Part shown: in pieces, positions 1 to 8,739 of the stretch
Layout: every line of letters begins with the position of its first letter
Numbering within the stretch: position 1 is the first letter of the stretch
DNA from: an uncultured Porphyromonadaceae bacterium
Lineage (GTDB): Bacteria > Bacteroidota > Bacteroidia > Bacteroidales > Muribaculaceae
DNA: 64,000 nt
NCBI GenBank assembly: GCA_900541835.1
Contig: UQLL01000004.1
Span: forward strand, 57,709-121,708
Direction of reading: 5' to 3'
The notes under the pieces: generated by a model
What the model was told of the DNA's origin: nothing
The model's input: only the letters and a program-made list of their open reading frames with translations
Database searches by the model: none
Program-made: the position numbers and the translations under genes

Positions 1-977
1 GGCGTCTTGGAAGGGTTCCAGCCCAGCACGCGGCGGGCCTTGTCGGGATTACCAAGCAGGTTCACCACGTCGGTGGGGCGATAAAAGTCGGGGCTTACTT
101 CCACTATGACCTTGCCGGTCTTGGTATCGATGCCCTTTTCGTCTACGCCCTCGCCCTCCCAGCGCAGCTCAATGCCGACGTGCCGGAAGGCCAGCGTGGC
201 GAACTCCCGCACCGAGTGCTGCTCGCCGGTGGCAATAACGAAGTCCTCCGGCTTATCGTTCTGCAGAATCAGCCACATGCACTCCACGTAGTCGGGAGCG
301 TATCCCCAGTCGCGCAACGACGACAGGTTGCCCAGCAGCAGCTTCTCCTGCTTGCCCTGCGCAATGCGTGCCGCCGCCAAAGTGATCTTGCGCGTCACGA
401 ACGTCTCGCCGCGCCGCTCGCTCTCGTGGTTGAACAGTATGCCCGAGCAGCAGAACATATTGTACGCTTCGCGGTACTCCTTGACAATCCAAAAGCCGTA
501 AAGCTTGGCCACGGCATACGGGCTGTAGGGGTGGAAAGGGGTGCTCTCGTCCTGCGGCACGGCCTCTACCTTGCCGTAGAGTTCCGAGGTGGAGGCCTGG
601 TAGATGCGGCAGGTGTCGCCCAGCCCGCACAGGCGCACCGCCTCCAGCACACGCAGCACGCCCGTGGCGTCGACGTCGGCCGTGAACTCCGGCGAGTCGA
701 ACGACACCTGCACGTGGCTCTGCGCCGCCAGGTTGTAAATCTCGTCCGGCCGCACCTTGCCGATGACCTGCAACAGGCTCATGGAGTCCTCCAGGTGGGC
801 GTAGTGCAGGTGGAAGCCGGGCGTCCCCTCCAGGTGGGCGATGCGTTCCCGGAAGTCGGTCGACGACCGGCGAATGGTGCCGTGCACCTCGTAGCCCTTG
901 GCGAGAAGGAACTCCGCTAGGTAAGAACCGTCCTGGCCCGTGATGCCGGTGATCAACGCTTTTTTCTTCTGTGTCAT
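1..977 (-). CDS. gmd: GDP-mannose 4,6-dehydratase, partial (3' end off window)
   Basis: Converts GDP-mannose to GDP-4-keto-6-deoxymannose, the first step to GDP-fucose, GDP-rhamnose or related deoxyhexoses used by the polysaccharide locus. The frame is open from an ATG at 977 to the left edge, 325 codons. The N-terminus has the Rossmann motif TGITGQDGSYLAEFLL, followed by the SDR catalytic elements STSELYGKV and YAVAK (Tyr-x3-Lys), then FNHESERRGETFVTRKI and LRDWGYAPDYVE, all typical of GMD. The family is usually about 350-370 residues, so only a short C-terminus is missing. The start overlaps the stop of the upstream acyltransferase by 4 nt (ATGA), so it is translationally coupled as the last visible gene of this operon. 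A GDP-fucose synthase may follow outside the window. Confidence 0.95.
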   Translation of the reverse strand, partial: MTQKKKALITGITGQDGSYLAEFLLAKGYEVHGTIRRSSTDFRERIAHLEGTPGFHLHYAHLEDSMSLLQVIGKVRPDEIYNLAAQSHVQVSFDSPEFTADVDATGVLRVLEAVRLCGLGDTCRIYQASTSELYGKVEAVPQDESTPFHPYSPYAVAKLYGFWIVKEYREAYNMFCCSGILFNHESERRGETFVTRKITLAAARIAQGKQEKLLLGNLSSLRDWGYAPDYVECMWLILQNDKPEDFVIATGEQHSVREFATLAFRHVGIELRWEGEGVDEKGIDTKTGKVIVEVSPDFYRPTDVVNLLGNPDKARRVLGWNPSKT

Positions 978-1960
978 ATCTTTTGTATGTGGATAAATTT
1001 CAGGTTTTTGAAAAAATTCTTGAACAGGTATGTAGCGGCGGCCATCAGCAGCGTGACCGGGATGGCCACCGCCAGGGCCGCGAACCATTGACGCGGAGTA
1101 GTATCGACCCAGCTGCGGGGCGCTCGCAGCCCCAGCGGCAGCAGCCACGACAGCACGGGGTACGACAGCAGGAACACCCCCAGGCTCTGTCTCCCCACCC
1201 ACGCGAGCAGGGACGCACCCCGGTGCGTCCGAATCGAGAGTTGTCGGAACGCCCACCAGGTGAGCGTAACCGCGCCGAGACCGCCGGCGAGTCCGCCAGG
1301 CGAGCCGGCGCCTTTGCCGCAGTAGATGCCGTAGGCAAGCAGCAACGCCCCTATCGCCGCCATCGGCCACGTCGTCAGCGCCCGCCGAGCCTTGAGGTCG
1401 CGTCCCATCATCGCCCCCATCGCGTAGAAGAGCCAGTAGCTCTCCATGTCAGCCCACGGGATGCCGAACCGGTTCGCGCCAAAGTCCTCCATGCACCACC
1501 AAAACACATTCCACAGCAACACCGCCCCCACGATGTACACCTGTAGGGCCGCACGTGCCGTGCGGCCTAACGCCAGCCTATCAAGGCCGTACTGGCACAG
1601 TTCGCAGAGCAGCAGCGCCGCGAAGAACCAGTAGTAGTACATATCCGAGAACATCCCCCAGGCGTCCTCGCCGAACAGCAGCGCGTAGCCCAGCGAGCCC
1701 ACAAGCAGCAGCACCAGCATCTTCAGCCAGCGCCGCCACGGCACCCCGGGACGGTTCTTGTACGACCACAAATACCCCGACACGGCAAAAAAAACCGGCA
1801 TCGGGTACACCACCGCGAAGCTCCACATATACACCTTGTCGGCGCCCAGGGCCAGCCACGTCGAGTGCACCCAGACCATCACAAAGATGGCCCAGCCGCG
1901 CATGGCGTCCAGGTATTCTATCCGACCATGGGTATGGGTATGTGATGCAGTGTCAGTCAT
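974..1960 (-). CDS. Membrane acyltransferase (acyltransferase 3 / OafA-like family)
   Basis: 328 aa polytopic protein of the acyltransferase-3 family, which O-acetylates or O-acylates extracellular sugars from a donor on the cytoplasmic side. The diagnostic start is RIEYLDAMRGWAIFVMVWVH (conserved R in helix 1, H at its end), followed by about ten hydrophobic segments. It overlaps the preceding GT2 by 8 nt and the following gmd by 4 nt, so it belongs to the gmd operon and probably decorates the same glycan. Residues about 244-251 (RTHRGASL) are encoded by a dispersed palindromic repeat at 1208-1232, in the loop before the last helices; the same peptide occurs in an unrelated protein at 27.1 kb. 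Acyl donor and target sugar cannot be read from sequence. Confidence 0.85.
   Translation of the reverse strand: MTDTASHTHTHGRIEYLDAMRGWAIFVMVWVHSTWLALGADKVYMWSFAVVYPMPVFFAVSGYLWSYKNRPGVPWRRWLKMLVLLLVGSLGYALLFGEDAWGMFSDMYYYWFFAALLLCELCQYGLDRLALGRTARAALQVYIVGAVLLWNVFWWCMEDFGANRFGIPWADMESYWLFYAMGAMMGRDLKARRALTTWPMAAIGALLLAYGIYCGKGAGSPGGLAGGLGAVTLTWWAFRQLSIRTHRGASLLAWVGRQSLGVFLLSYPVLSWLLPLGLRAPRSWVDTTPRQWFAALAVAIPVTLLMAAATYLFKNFFKNLKFIHIQKI
1208..1232. repeat. Dispersed palindrome copy A (inside acyltransferase gene)
   Basis: GGACGCACC-CC-GGTGCGTCC is a perfect 9-bp inverted repeat with a 2-nt loop (1211-1230) preceded by CAG. It lies in frame in the acyltransferase and encodes RTHRGASL on the minus strand. 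Related copies are at 18790, 27137, 47465, 50871 and 52466. Confidence 0.8.
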
Positions 1961-2756
1961 TCAGTTCGTTACGGTTCCAACGCAGATGCGCCCCGGCCAG
2001 TTCGCCCAGTTTCCAGAAATAACGCAGAGAGTCGGTAAAAAAATTGCCCGGCACATGATTTTTCTTGTACGCCCGCCGATGGTCGCGCATAATCTGTCGA
2101 TGGCTTGCCAGGCCCGACGTCGACGCCCCGCCCAGACGCATCGTCACGCAGTCGAACGGCACATAGCAGGTGCGTATGCGCCCTACGTAGATCATGCGGA
2201 GAAGCTGCTCGAAATCGGCCGTCACCTTGAAGTCGATGTCGAACCCCCCGAAGCGCTCGTAACACTCCCGGCGACAGTAGAAAGTCGGGTGCGCCGGCTG
2301 CATACCCATCAGCATCCGGCGCCGCGAGAACGCTCCCGAGTGATAGATGCGCAATGGCACCGTCAGGTCGCTGTCCGAGACATAGTGCAGGTCGGCGTAT
2401 ACCGCGTCAACATCCTTTGTCAGCGCGTCCATCAGCCGCCCCAGAGAGTTCGGCGACGAGAAGAAGTCGTCGCTGTTGAGGATGCCGATGACATCACCCG
2501 TGGCTCGGGCTATGCCCTTGTTCATGGCGTCGTATATGCCCCTGTCAGGCCCGCTGCCCACCACCAGCCGCTTGCCCGGTGCGTAGAGCCGTTCCAGCTC
2601 CTTTACCACCTCCACCGTACCGTCCGTGGACCCTCCGTCCACAATGATATGCTCCACCGGTTCGTACGTCTGTGCGACCACGCTCCTTACGGTATCCCCG
2701 ATCGTCGCCGCGCTATTATACGCCGCCGTCACAATGCTCACCTTCAGCTTCTCCAT
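1953..2756 (-). CDS. Glycosyltransferase family 2 (WcaA-like)
   Basis: 267 aa cytoplasmic GT-A fold glycosyltransferase. The N-terminus reads VSIVTAAYNSAATIGDTVRSV and HIIVDGGSTDGTVEVV, the nucleotide-binding start of GT2. LNSDDFFSS supplies the acidic metal-binding motif, followed by a region with HPTFYCRRECYERFGGFD and a K-x-T-A-D-F-E-Q element as in enzymes that act on undecaprenyl-linked intermediates. The full domain is present with no extra regions. It starts 4 nt after the upstream GT2 stop and overlaps the acyltransferase start by 8 nt. The sugar transferred is unknown. Confidence 0.88.
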   Translation of the reverse strand: MEKLKVSIVTAAYNSAATIGDTVRSVVAQTYEPVEHIIVDGGSTDGTVEVVKELERLYAPGKRLVVGSGPDRGIYDAMNKGIARATGDVIGILNSDDFFSSPNSLGRLMDALTKDVDAVYADLHYVSDSDLTVPLRIYHSGAFSRRRMLMGMQPAHPTFYCRRECYERFGGFDIDFKVTADFEQLLRMIYVGRIRTCYVPFDCVTMRLGGASTSGLASHRQIMRDHRRAYKKNHVPGNFFTDSLRYFWKLGELAGAHLRWNRNELND

Positions 2757-2760
2757 ACCG

Positions 2761-3666
2761 TCATAATTTTATGCCGTATTCGCGGCTGAGTATCTCGATT
2801 ATCTTCTCCCTGTCTTCCCCGCTCTTGCGCTTAATCTCCAGCACCTTGGCATCCACCAGCGTCCGATACCACCACCCCTGCAAGAAATCCCACAGGAACC
2901 CCTCCCTGCCGTCCAGGAAACCCAACTTAACGATGTAGCGGTATATGAAATAGGCGAAGGCGCGCCAGAACAACGGCATCCGGGCATACCTGGCTTTCTG
3001 AGCCCGCTTCCTCTCCACCTCCGCACCGTGTCCGCCGGCCTGGGCGGCGTGGTCGGAGAGACCGTATTCGGCATCCAGCAGCAGCGCCGCCTCCCGCGAG
3101 GCATACTGGTTATGCTTGGTGACGAACTCACCGAGGGGGAGCCGGTTATCGTCGATGAACTGATGCTTCATCTCCACGGTGCGACCGTCGAGAATGGTCA
3201 AGTGCTCGTCCATGATTCGCCGCTCGTAGCGAGCCTTTCCCTTGCGGAAGATACGCACGATGCGGATATTGTTGACGATGCCGTGGCGCAGGACGCGCCC
3301 GCAAAAGCACCTCGCGAGAGAGAGAGAGAGAGCCGAAACGTCCTCGGGCATGGCGGGCAGTTTCTCACGCAGTTCCTCCACGAGTTCCGGCAGCAGGTAC
3401 TCGTCGGCGTCCAGCCTCAGTATCCATTCCGCCCTTACCGGCAGATTGTCGAGCGCCCAATTGAACTGCTCCGCCTGGTTGCCCGGCCACGGATGCTCCA
3501 CCACCGTCGCCCCGAACCTTTCGGCAATCTCGCAGGTTTTGTCCGTCGACTCAGAGTCCACCACGTACACTTCGTCACTGATCTGCAGCACGTTCCGCAG
3601 ACACCGCTCTATGTGCAATTCCTCATCCTTTGTCAGCACAATCACTGCTACCGACACCATCTTCAT
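2761..3666 (-). CDS. Glycosyltransferase family 2 (WaaE/KdtX-like) with (CT)n tract
   Basis: About 301 aa. I start it at the ATG at 3666 (MKMVSVAVIVLTKDEE) rather than at the upstream ATG at 3759, because the family begins at this beta strand. The order is VAVIVLTKDEELHIERCL, then YVVDSESTDKTCEIAE, then WILRLDADEYL (the DxD metal site) and a C-terminal region FWRAFAYFIYRYIVKLGFLDGREGF. This arrangement is typical of the WaaE/KdtX-like branch that glycosylates lipid-linked or core sugars. It is the first gene of the minus operon ending in gmd, behind the promoter at 3836-3867. A 17-nt CT dinucleotide tract at 3316-3332 lies in frame (peptide ALSLSLA); gain or loss of a unit would shift the frame, so expression could be phase-variable. 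Confidence 0.88.
   Translation of the reverse strand: MKMVSVAVIVLTKDEELHIERCLRNVLQISDEVYVVDSESTDKTCEIAERFGATVVEHPWPGNQAEQFNWALDNLPVRAEWILRLDADEYLLPELVEELREKLPAMPEDVSALSLSLARCFCGRVLRHGIVNNIRIVRIFRKGKARYERRIMDEHLTILDGRTVEMKHQFIDDNRLPLGEFVTKHNQYASREAALLLDAEYGLSDHAAQAGGHGAEVERKRAQKARYARMPLFWRAFAYFIYRYIVKLGFLDGREGFLWDFLQGWWYRTLVDAKVLEIKRKSGEDREKIIEILSREYGIKL
3316..3332 (-). repeat. Dinucleotide tract (CT)8.5 inside a glycosyltransferase gene
   Basis: The plus strand reads GA eight times plus G, with no interruption. On the coding strand this is an in-frame CT run encoding alternating Leu/Ser. A change of one unit truncates the enzyme. Confidence 0.9.
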
Positions 3667-3835
3667 AACCCGATTTGCGATTTTAGCGCAATTTATTAAT
3701 GCAGAAATATATGAGCATAACATCAACAGCATTCGGTAATATTTGGCCGAATGCAACAATACCAGAGAGGCATTGGCTTGATATGATGGTAAACTTGTCC
3801 ATATCTCTTGATTTCAGATTCCTTTAATAAGAATG

Positions 3836-3867
3836 CAAAGGTACTTAAAAACTATCAGTCAGGCAAA
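3836..3867 (-). promoter_or_regulatory. Bacteroidales promoter for the GT2-GT2-acyltransferase-gmd operon
   Basis: On the minus strand: TTTG (3867-3864), 20 nt, TACCTTTG (3843-3836), matching the -33/-7 consensus of the Bacteroidota housekeeping sigma factor. The leader to the start at 3666 is about 160 nt. Confidence 0.75.
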
Positions 3868-3876
3868 TTGGGGAAA

Positions 3877-3906
3877 TTGCTGTGTAAATAAAATGTTGTA
3901 AATTTG
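3877..3906 (+). promoter_or_regulatory. Bacteroidales promoter for the AT-rich plus-strand block
   Basis: TTG (3877-3879), 19 nt, TAAATTTG (3899-3906), about 45 nt upstream of the flippase start. It is back to back with the promoter at 3836-3867: the two -33 boxes are only about 8 bp apart, so the divergent operons share one control region. Confidence 0.7.
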
Positions 3907-3950
3907 CACGTGCTTTTCATCCAAGTACTTTGAAACTTCACATTTGACTG

Positions 3951-5471
3951 ATGAGTGATAATAATAGAATAGCAAAAAATACGATGTTTTTATATATTCG
4001 TATGCTGATTATGATGTTGCTGGGATTATACACTTCACGTATAGTCCTTGAAATGCTTGGCATCAATGACTATGGAATATTTAATGTCGTAGGGGGGCTT
4101 GTGGCATTAGTGAGCTATATAAACCAGGCCATGAGCAATTCATCAATACGTTATCTGACATTTTCAATTGGTAATCCGATTAAATATTCTATTAATAAAG
4201 TATTCAATACAACTTTAATAACACATTTTTTGCTAGCAGCTATTGTGTTATGCCTTATTGAAACGACTGGACTTTGGTTTCTATACAATAAGCTTGTTAT
4301 TCCGGAGTGTAGGATGTCAACTGCTTTTTGGGTGTTTCAGTTTTCCGCTATCGGCACTTTTCTCACTATCATCACCATACCATATACTGCCATCATCATT
4401 GCTAATGAACGTATGTCAGTGTTTGCATATTTTACAATTTTAGATGCTGTGATTAAACTTGGTATTGCACTGATTTTATCTTTGTCTACAGGTGATAGGT
4501 TGGAACTGTATGGTGGCCTTTTACTTGGAACACAAATTTTATATTTGTTGATGTACTTCATCTATTGTGTTAAACATTTTTCGGAATGTCACCTAACTAT
4601 GCAGACGGACAAGGGATTGGTTAAAGAGATTTTGTCTTTCTCCGGTTGGAGTCTGGTAGGTTGTACAGCATCAATATGCAATACACAAGGATTGAATATA
4701 CTGTTGAATCTTTTCGGAGGACCTGTTTTGAATGCTGCAAGAGGTATTGCAGTTCAAGTTCAATCTATAGTTAATAATTTTGCTGTCAATTTTCAAACAG
4801 CTGTAAATCCTCAAATCATTAAGCTATACGCTCGGGATTCAATACCAGAATTACACATGCTAATTTATAGAAGTGCTAAATTTGCGTTTTATCTTCTCTA
4901 TTTTATTTGTCTTCCACTTTTACTTAATATGAATACTGTTCTTCATTGGTGGCTTGTGGACGTTCCAGATTACACCGTTGTATTTCTTACCCTGATTCTT
5001 ATTATAACCCTTTTGGATTCAATGTCGAATCCGCTAATGAAAGCTGCAGATGCAACAGGTAAAATCCGGCGTTATCATTTATGTGTGGGAGGATGGCTTT
5101 TGCTCGTACTGCCTGTTTCATATATATTATTGAACCTTGGATTTCCGCCTTATGTGGTTTTTATTGTACAATTGATTTTCTCCATTGGGGCTTTGTTTGT
5201 CCGGTTATTCATTTTACGCAATATGATTTATATGCCGATAATATCATATATGCGTAATGTTCTATTGCCTGTATTTTTGGTCGTATCGGTTTCCTTGCCA
5301 TTGCCTTTATGGGTGTCGACGTTTGATGTTCATTCCTCCGCTGTAAAATTCTTCGGCGTATGTGCAATTTGCGTAATATCAACAATTATGTCAACGTTTT
5401 ATTTGGGAATGTCACCCGCAGAACAGGCTTTCTTGAAATCGAAGATTCTTAACCGATTTGTACATAAGTGA
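3951..5471 (+). CDS. wzx: Wzx-type oligosaccharide flippase
   Basis: 506 aa inner-membrane protein of the MATE/MVF-like polysaccharide transporter group. The N-terminus NTMFLYIRMLIMMLLGLYTSRIVLEMLG and the following DYGIFNVVGGLVALVSYIN are typical of Bacteroidota O-unit flippases. About 12-14 hydrophobic segments fill the chain and the length is normal. It is the only flippase in the locus, so export of the repeat unit probably depends on it. It is AT-rich compared with the flanking operons and is the first gene of the plus-strand block. The symbol is functional; the sequence family is too diverse to name the cargo. Confidence 0.9.
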   Translation: MSDNNRIAKNTMFLYIRMLIMMLLGLYTSRIVLEMLGINDYGIFNVVGGLVALVSYINQAMSNSSIRYLTFSIGNPIKYSINKVFNTTLITHFLLAAIVLCLIETTGLWFLYNKLVIPECRMSTAFWVFQFSAIGTFLTIITIPYTAIIIANERMSVFAYFTILDAVIKLGIALILSLSTGDRLELYGGLLLGTQILYLLMYFIYCVKHFSECHLTMQTDKGLVKEILSFSGWSLVGCTASICNTQGLNILLNLFGGPVLNAARGIAVQVQSIVNNFAVNFQTAVNPQIIKLYARDSIPELHMLIYRSAKFAFYLLYFICLPLLLNMNTVLHWWLVDVPDYTVVFLTLILIITLLDSMSNPLMKAADATGKIRRYHLCVGGWLLLVLPVSYILLNLGFPPYVVFIVQLIFSIGALFVRLFILRNMIYMPIISYMRNVLLPVFLVVSVSLPLPLWVSTFDVHSSAVKFFGVCAICVISTIMSTFYLGMSPAEQAFLKSKILNRFVHK

Positions 5472-5488
5472 ATTTATTCGTATTTTTG
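5457..5488 (+). promoter_or_regulatory. Internal promoter upstream of the SUMF1-domain gene
   Basis: TTTG (5457-5460), 20 nt, TATTTTTG (5481-5488), starting inside the last codons of the flippase. The next start codon (5514) is 25 nt beyond the -7 box, so the rest of the block can be transcribed separately from the flippase. Confidence 0.65.
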
Positions 5489-5513
5489 CACTCGTTTTCT
5501 TGAAAAAGAAGAT

Positions 5514-7454
5514 ATGAGATTTTTTAATACCCTGTTTTGCACAAGTCTTTTCATGGTTCTTTTCTGCTCGTTCACTTCATACGTAAACGTGGGAAAGAAT
5601 TATCAGATAATGCAATTTGAAACCGGTAATCAAGATTATTGTGATTTTCTAAACAATATTGGTTATCGCAAGGCTGACTCTTTGCATTTATATTCTCCGT
5701 TGATGGGAGAACATTTTATGGGAGGGATAAGTCTCGTAAGTGAAAATAGTGGCAGGCGTTTTGTCATAAAAAAAGGATATGAGAATATACCGGTGGCCGC
5801 AGTGAGTTGGGAAAGTGCAATTCGATTCATAAACTGGTTGCATTACAATGCAAGAAAGATTCAACATAACAGGCCATTATCCGAATTCCTTCCAATAACA
5901 GAAGGAGACAATGCTCACGGAGCTTATAACACCAGTACATGGACACGTAATAAGGGTGCATTGTATTGGTTGCCATCAAAAAAGGAATGGCTTGAGGCTT
6001 TGTATTTCGATGGACAAAGGATTAATCCTAACTTCACGGATGCCAAAGCCAATTCATATGATCCATATTATGGATGGAAAGAGGTTTTCCCACATGTAAG
6101 AGGAAACATACCGGTTGGACGGCCAAGTTACTTCGGAACATACAACCAACAGGGTAATCTTGCCGAATGGGTTGAGGATAAAAATGGAGAAATGCGACTC
6201 GCTCTAGGAGGATCCCTGATTCGTCCATCTTATTTTACCGCTTATACGGAGCAAGAAGGGGATTTTCAAAATAAGTCTATTCCATCGTTTGGCTTTCGCG
6301 TTTGTCGCAACTATGCCCAAATTCGCACATTGCAGCGAGATCCACATCCTTATACGCCGTTATCACGTCGCAAAGGTTCGATAAGAGTAAAATATGATAA
6401 TAACGGGGGCAAATACGTTTATGTGGGAAATAAAAATAATCCCGGAGATGCGCTCAATGGGTTTAAAGGGACTGTAAGATATGATTATTGGATAAGCCGA
6501 TTTGAACTGAGCAATGCTGAATATTGCAGGTTTCTTAATGCAGTAGCTTCCAAAAGAGATACATACAGGCTTTATAACCCTAATATGGGAACCGGTGTAG
6601 GTGGCGGCATAATAAGAATTAAAAATAGAGATGGGTCATGCAGTTATCAATTGAAAAGTGCGTATGCAGGGAGACTACCTGTAGTATATATCGGTTTTTA
6701 TGAATTGGCCCGATATTGCAACTGGTTGCATTTTAATTGTCCCAAAGGGGAACAGGTCCCGGGGGTTACTGAGGGCGACTCCAAAATCGGTGCATACGAT
6801 ACAAGAGATTTTGAGAAAGTACGAGAAGGCAAGAAACCTGCGTACCTCAAATTTGGCAAGCGCAATAAGGGAGCTCGTTTCTGGATACCTAACTCTGACG
6901 AATGGTATAAGGCAGCTTATTATGATGCAAAAAAAATTGGCAATCGTCCTTACCATGACTATCCTACCGGCTCTGATGATTTACCTTTGCAGACCATGGC
7001 CAACTATATGCGCGATTCTCATTTGGCCGTAGGAGAACCTCATTTTTATGCTCCGGTTGATTCATTTGCCAATAGCCCGTCTCCTTTTGGAACACTTCAA
7101 CAAGGCGGTAATGTATGGGAATGGACTGAAAGTTGGCAGTATGGAGCGGTAGGGACAAGGGCTTTAAGAGGCGGCTCATGGCAATATACCGAATTGGGCC
7201 TTAATGCTGTCAACGAAGATCCGGGTGGTATAAATGATAACTCCTATCTGTTTGGAGGAAGAATTGCTATGGCGGCTTCTCCGGATGGTTATTGTGAAGT
7301 CGATGAACCGATTACCGAGACTTTATATCATAGAATCCTTATGACTTCTCAAAAAAGGATGGTTATGTATATAGCAGTGATGTCATTGGCTTTAATTTTC
7401 GCAGTAGCCTGGTGTGTTATTTTGTTGATTCGTAATAAAAGAAGAAATGGATAA
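5514..7454 (+). CDS. Membrane-anchored protein with two SUMF1/FGE-like domains
   Basis: 646 aa. An N-terminal hydrophobic signal or anchor (residues about 5-22) is followed by two formylglycine-generating-enzyme-like (SUMF1/EgtB/PvdO) domains, residues about 30-265 and 295-610, and a C-terminal transmembrane helix (about 618-640) with a basic tail, RNKRRNG. Each domain shows the family landmarks: VSWESAIRFINWLHY, WLPSKKEWLEAL, GNLAEWVED and GFRVCR in the first; YELARYCNWLHF, WIPNSDEWYKAAY, GNVWEWTES and RALRGGSW in the second. I see no paired active-site cysteines of true FGE in the RGGSW region, so sulfatase activation is not supported. A periplasmic sugar-binding or modifying role is an inference from context. 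It overlaps the next gene by 8 nt. Confidence 0.78.
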   Translation: MRFFNTLFCTSLFMVLFCSFTSYVNVGKNYQIMQFETGNQDYCDFLNNIGYRKADSLHLYSPLMGEHFMGGISLVSENSGRRFVIKKGYENIPVAAVSWESAIRFINWLHYNARKIQHNRPLSEFLPITEGDNAHGAYNTSTWTRNKGALYWLPSKKEWLEALYFDGQRINPNFTDAKANSYDPYYGWKEVFPHVRGNIPVGRPSYFGTYNQQGNLAEWVEDKNGEMRLALGGSLIRPSYFTAYTEQEGDFQNKSIPSFGFRVCRNYAQIRTLQRDPHPYTPLSRRKGSIRVKYDNNGGKYVYVGNKNNPGDALNGFKGTVRYDYWISRFELSNAEYCRFLNAVASKRDTYRLYNPNMGTGVGGGIIRIKNRDGSCSYQLKSAYAGRLPVVYIGFYELARYCNWLHFNCPKGEQVPGVTEGDSKIGAYDTRDFEKVREGKKPAYLKFGKRNKGARFWIPNSDEWYKAAYYDAKKIGNRPYHDYPTGSDDLPLQTMANYMRDSHLAVGEPHFYAPVDSFANSPSPFGTLQQGGNVWEWTESWQYGAVGTRALRGGSWQYTELGLNAVNEDPGGINDNSYLFGGRIAMAASPDGYCEVDEPITETLYHRILMTSQKRMVMYIAVMSLALIFAVAWCVILLIRNKRRNG

Positions 7455-8739
7455 AATGTATGATAAAATCAAACAAGCCCTGGTAAGATGGTATATTTTG
7501 AAAAAAGAATGTCATGTTCATCGACAAGTAACGTGCCAACCAGAATCTGAAGGAACTAACAGAAGCGAAAAAACGTTAGTGATTATACCATGTGATCCGG
7601 ATGGAGTGATAGGGTCTCGTGGTGACGAAGCTATGATAGTGGCATCAATACAGCATTTCCAGAAGAACAATGGTGAAGAATCAAGTATTTATGTTGTTTG
7701 TTCCAATGAATTCCACAATCCAGGGTGGCCAACAATCGAAACCCGTTATAATGTGAAGCTATTGCGAATATGGCATGGTCCATTTCCTAATGGCGTTGTG
7801 GCCCGGGAAATAGAAAAACTCCATCCGTCGCATATCAATATTCTCGGAGCCGATTGTATGGATGGATACTACTCACCCAATATTAGTTTTGAACTTCTTT
7901 CATTATACGTTATTTTTCAGAAGAGAGGTTACAAAACATCTTTGTTGGGATTCAGCTATAATAATCATCCTCATCCTCTTTCAAACAGATTGTTCAAAAA
8001 AATAGGTAAAGAGGTAGTATTTAATCTGAGGGATTCACAATCACTTAGAAATTTCTCCCATTTTACTTCTATACCTCAAATAAGACTGGTTGCTGATTCA
8101 GCTTTCATGCTTATGCCCAATAAGGAATCAGAAGCACGCAAACGATATGAGGGAGTTATTACAGCATTGCGCAATCAAGGAATATCAACAGTGCTGGCGT
8201 TCAACTTTCATCCAATGTTGAGTAAAAATCAAACTGATGAAGAATTGAGTATATATACTCATAAACTGGCGGAACATCTTAATCGGCTCCTGAGACGTAA
8301 TCCCAAACTTGCCATAGTATTGCTGCCACATGATGACAGGGCGCGGATATCCGACAATTTCGTATTACAGGAGATATATAATTATTTGTCTCAGGAAAAT
8401 GGCGAACGAGTAGTTTATGATTCCCGAGTTTATCGTTCGGAGGATATAAAAGGGTTCGTCGACTTGTTTGATGGTGTAATAAGCAGCCGCATGCATCTTG
8501 CCATCGCAGCCATGGGGATGGAGGTACCTGTTATGACTGTAGAATATCAAGGGAAATTCCGAGGCTTGTTCAAACATTTTAAGTATCCGGAAAGATTTCT
8601 CCTCACACCTGAAGAGTTTACAAGCAATATCTTCGAACAAAGTACTGAAGATTTTATTGAACAGCTCCCGGATTTAAAGAAATGTTTGCAACAGGCTCTA
8701 CCAGAAGTAATGAAATTATCAAGTTTGAATTTTCAATGA
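7447..8739 (+). CDS. Polysaccharide pyruvyl transferase family protein
   Basis: 430 aa. The family (CsaB/WcaK) adds pyruvate ketals from PEP to sugars of surface polysaccharides, and some members act as GT-B-like transferases. Visible landmarks are GSRGDEAMIVASI near residue 57 (nucleotide- or PEP-proximal Gly-rich turn), SLLGFSYNNHPHPLSNRLF, NLRDSQSLRNF (the R-D-S element), and the C-terminal SSRMHLAIAAMGMEVPVM, which carries the conserved Arg-Met-His of the family. The start overlaps the stop of the preceding gene by 8 nt, and its own stop overlaps the next start (ATGA), indicating one transcript. Substrate unknown. Confidence 0.85.
   Translation: MDKMYDKIKQALVRWYILKKECHVHRQVTCQPESEGTNRSEKTLVIIPCDPDGVIGSRGDEAMIVASIQHFQKNNGEESSIYVVCSNEFHNPGWPTIETRYNVKLLRIWHGPFPNGVVAREIEKLHPSHINILGADCMDGYYSPNISFELLSLYVIFQKRGYKTSLLGFSYNNHPHPLSNRLFKKIGKEVVFNLRDSQSLRNFSHFTSIPQIRLVADSAFMLMPNKESEARKRYEGVITALRNQGISTVLAFNFHPMLSKNQTDEELSIYTHKLAEHLNRLLRRNPKLAIVLLPHDDRARISDNFVLQEIYNYLSQENGERVVYDSRVYRSEDIKGFVDLFDGVISSRMHLAIAAMGMEVPVMTVEYQGKFRGLFKHFKYPERFLLTPEEFTSNIFEQSTEDFIEQLPDLKKCLQQALPEVMKLSSLNFQ

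Noticed and set aside
5514..7454. Formylglycine-generating enzyme for sulfatases
   Set aside because: I see no active-site cysteine pair and there is no sulfatase gene in the window; only the fold is supported.
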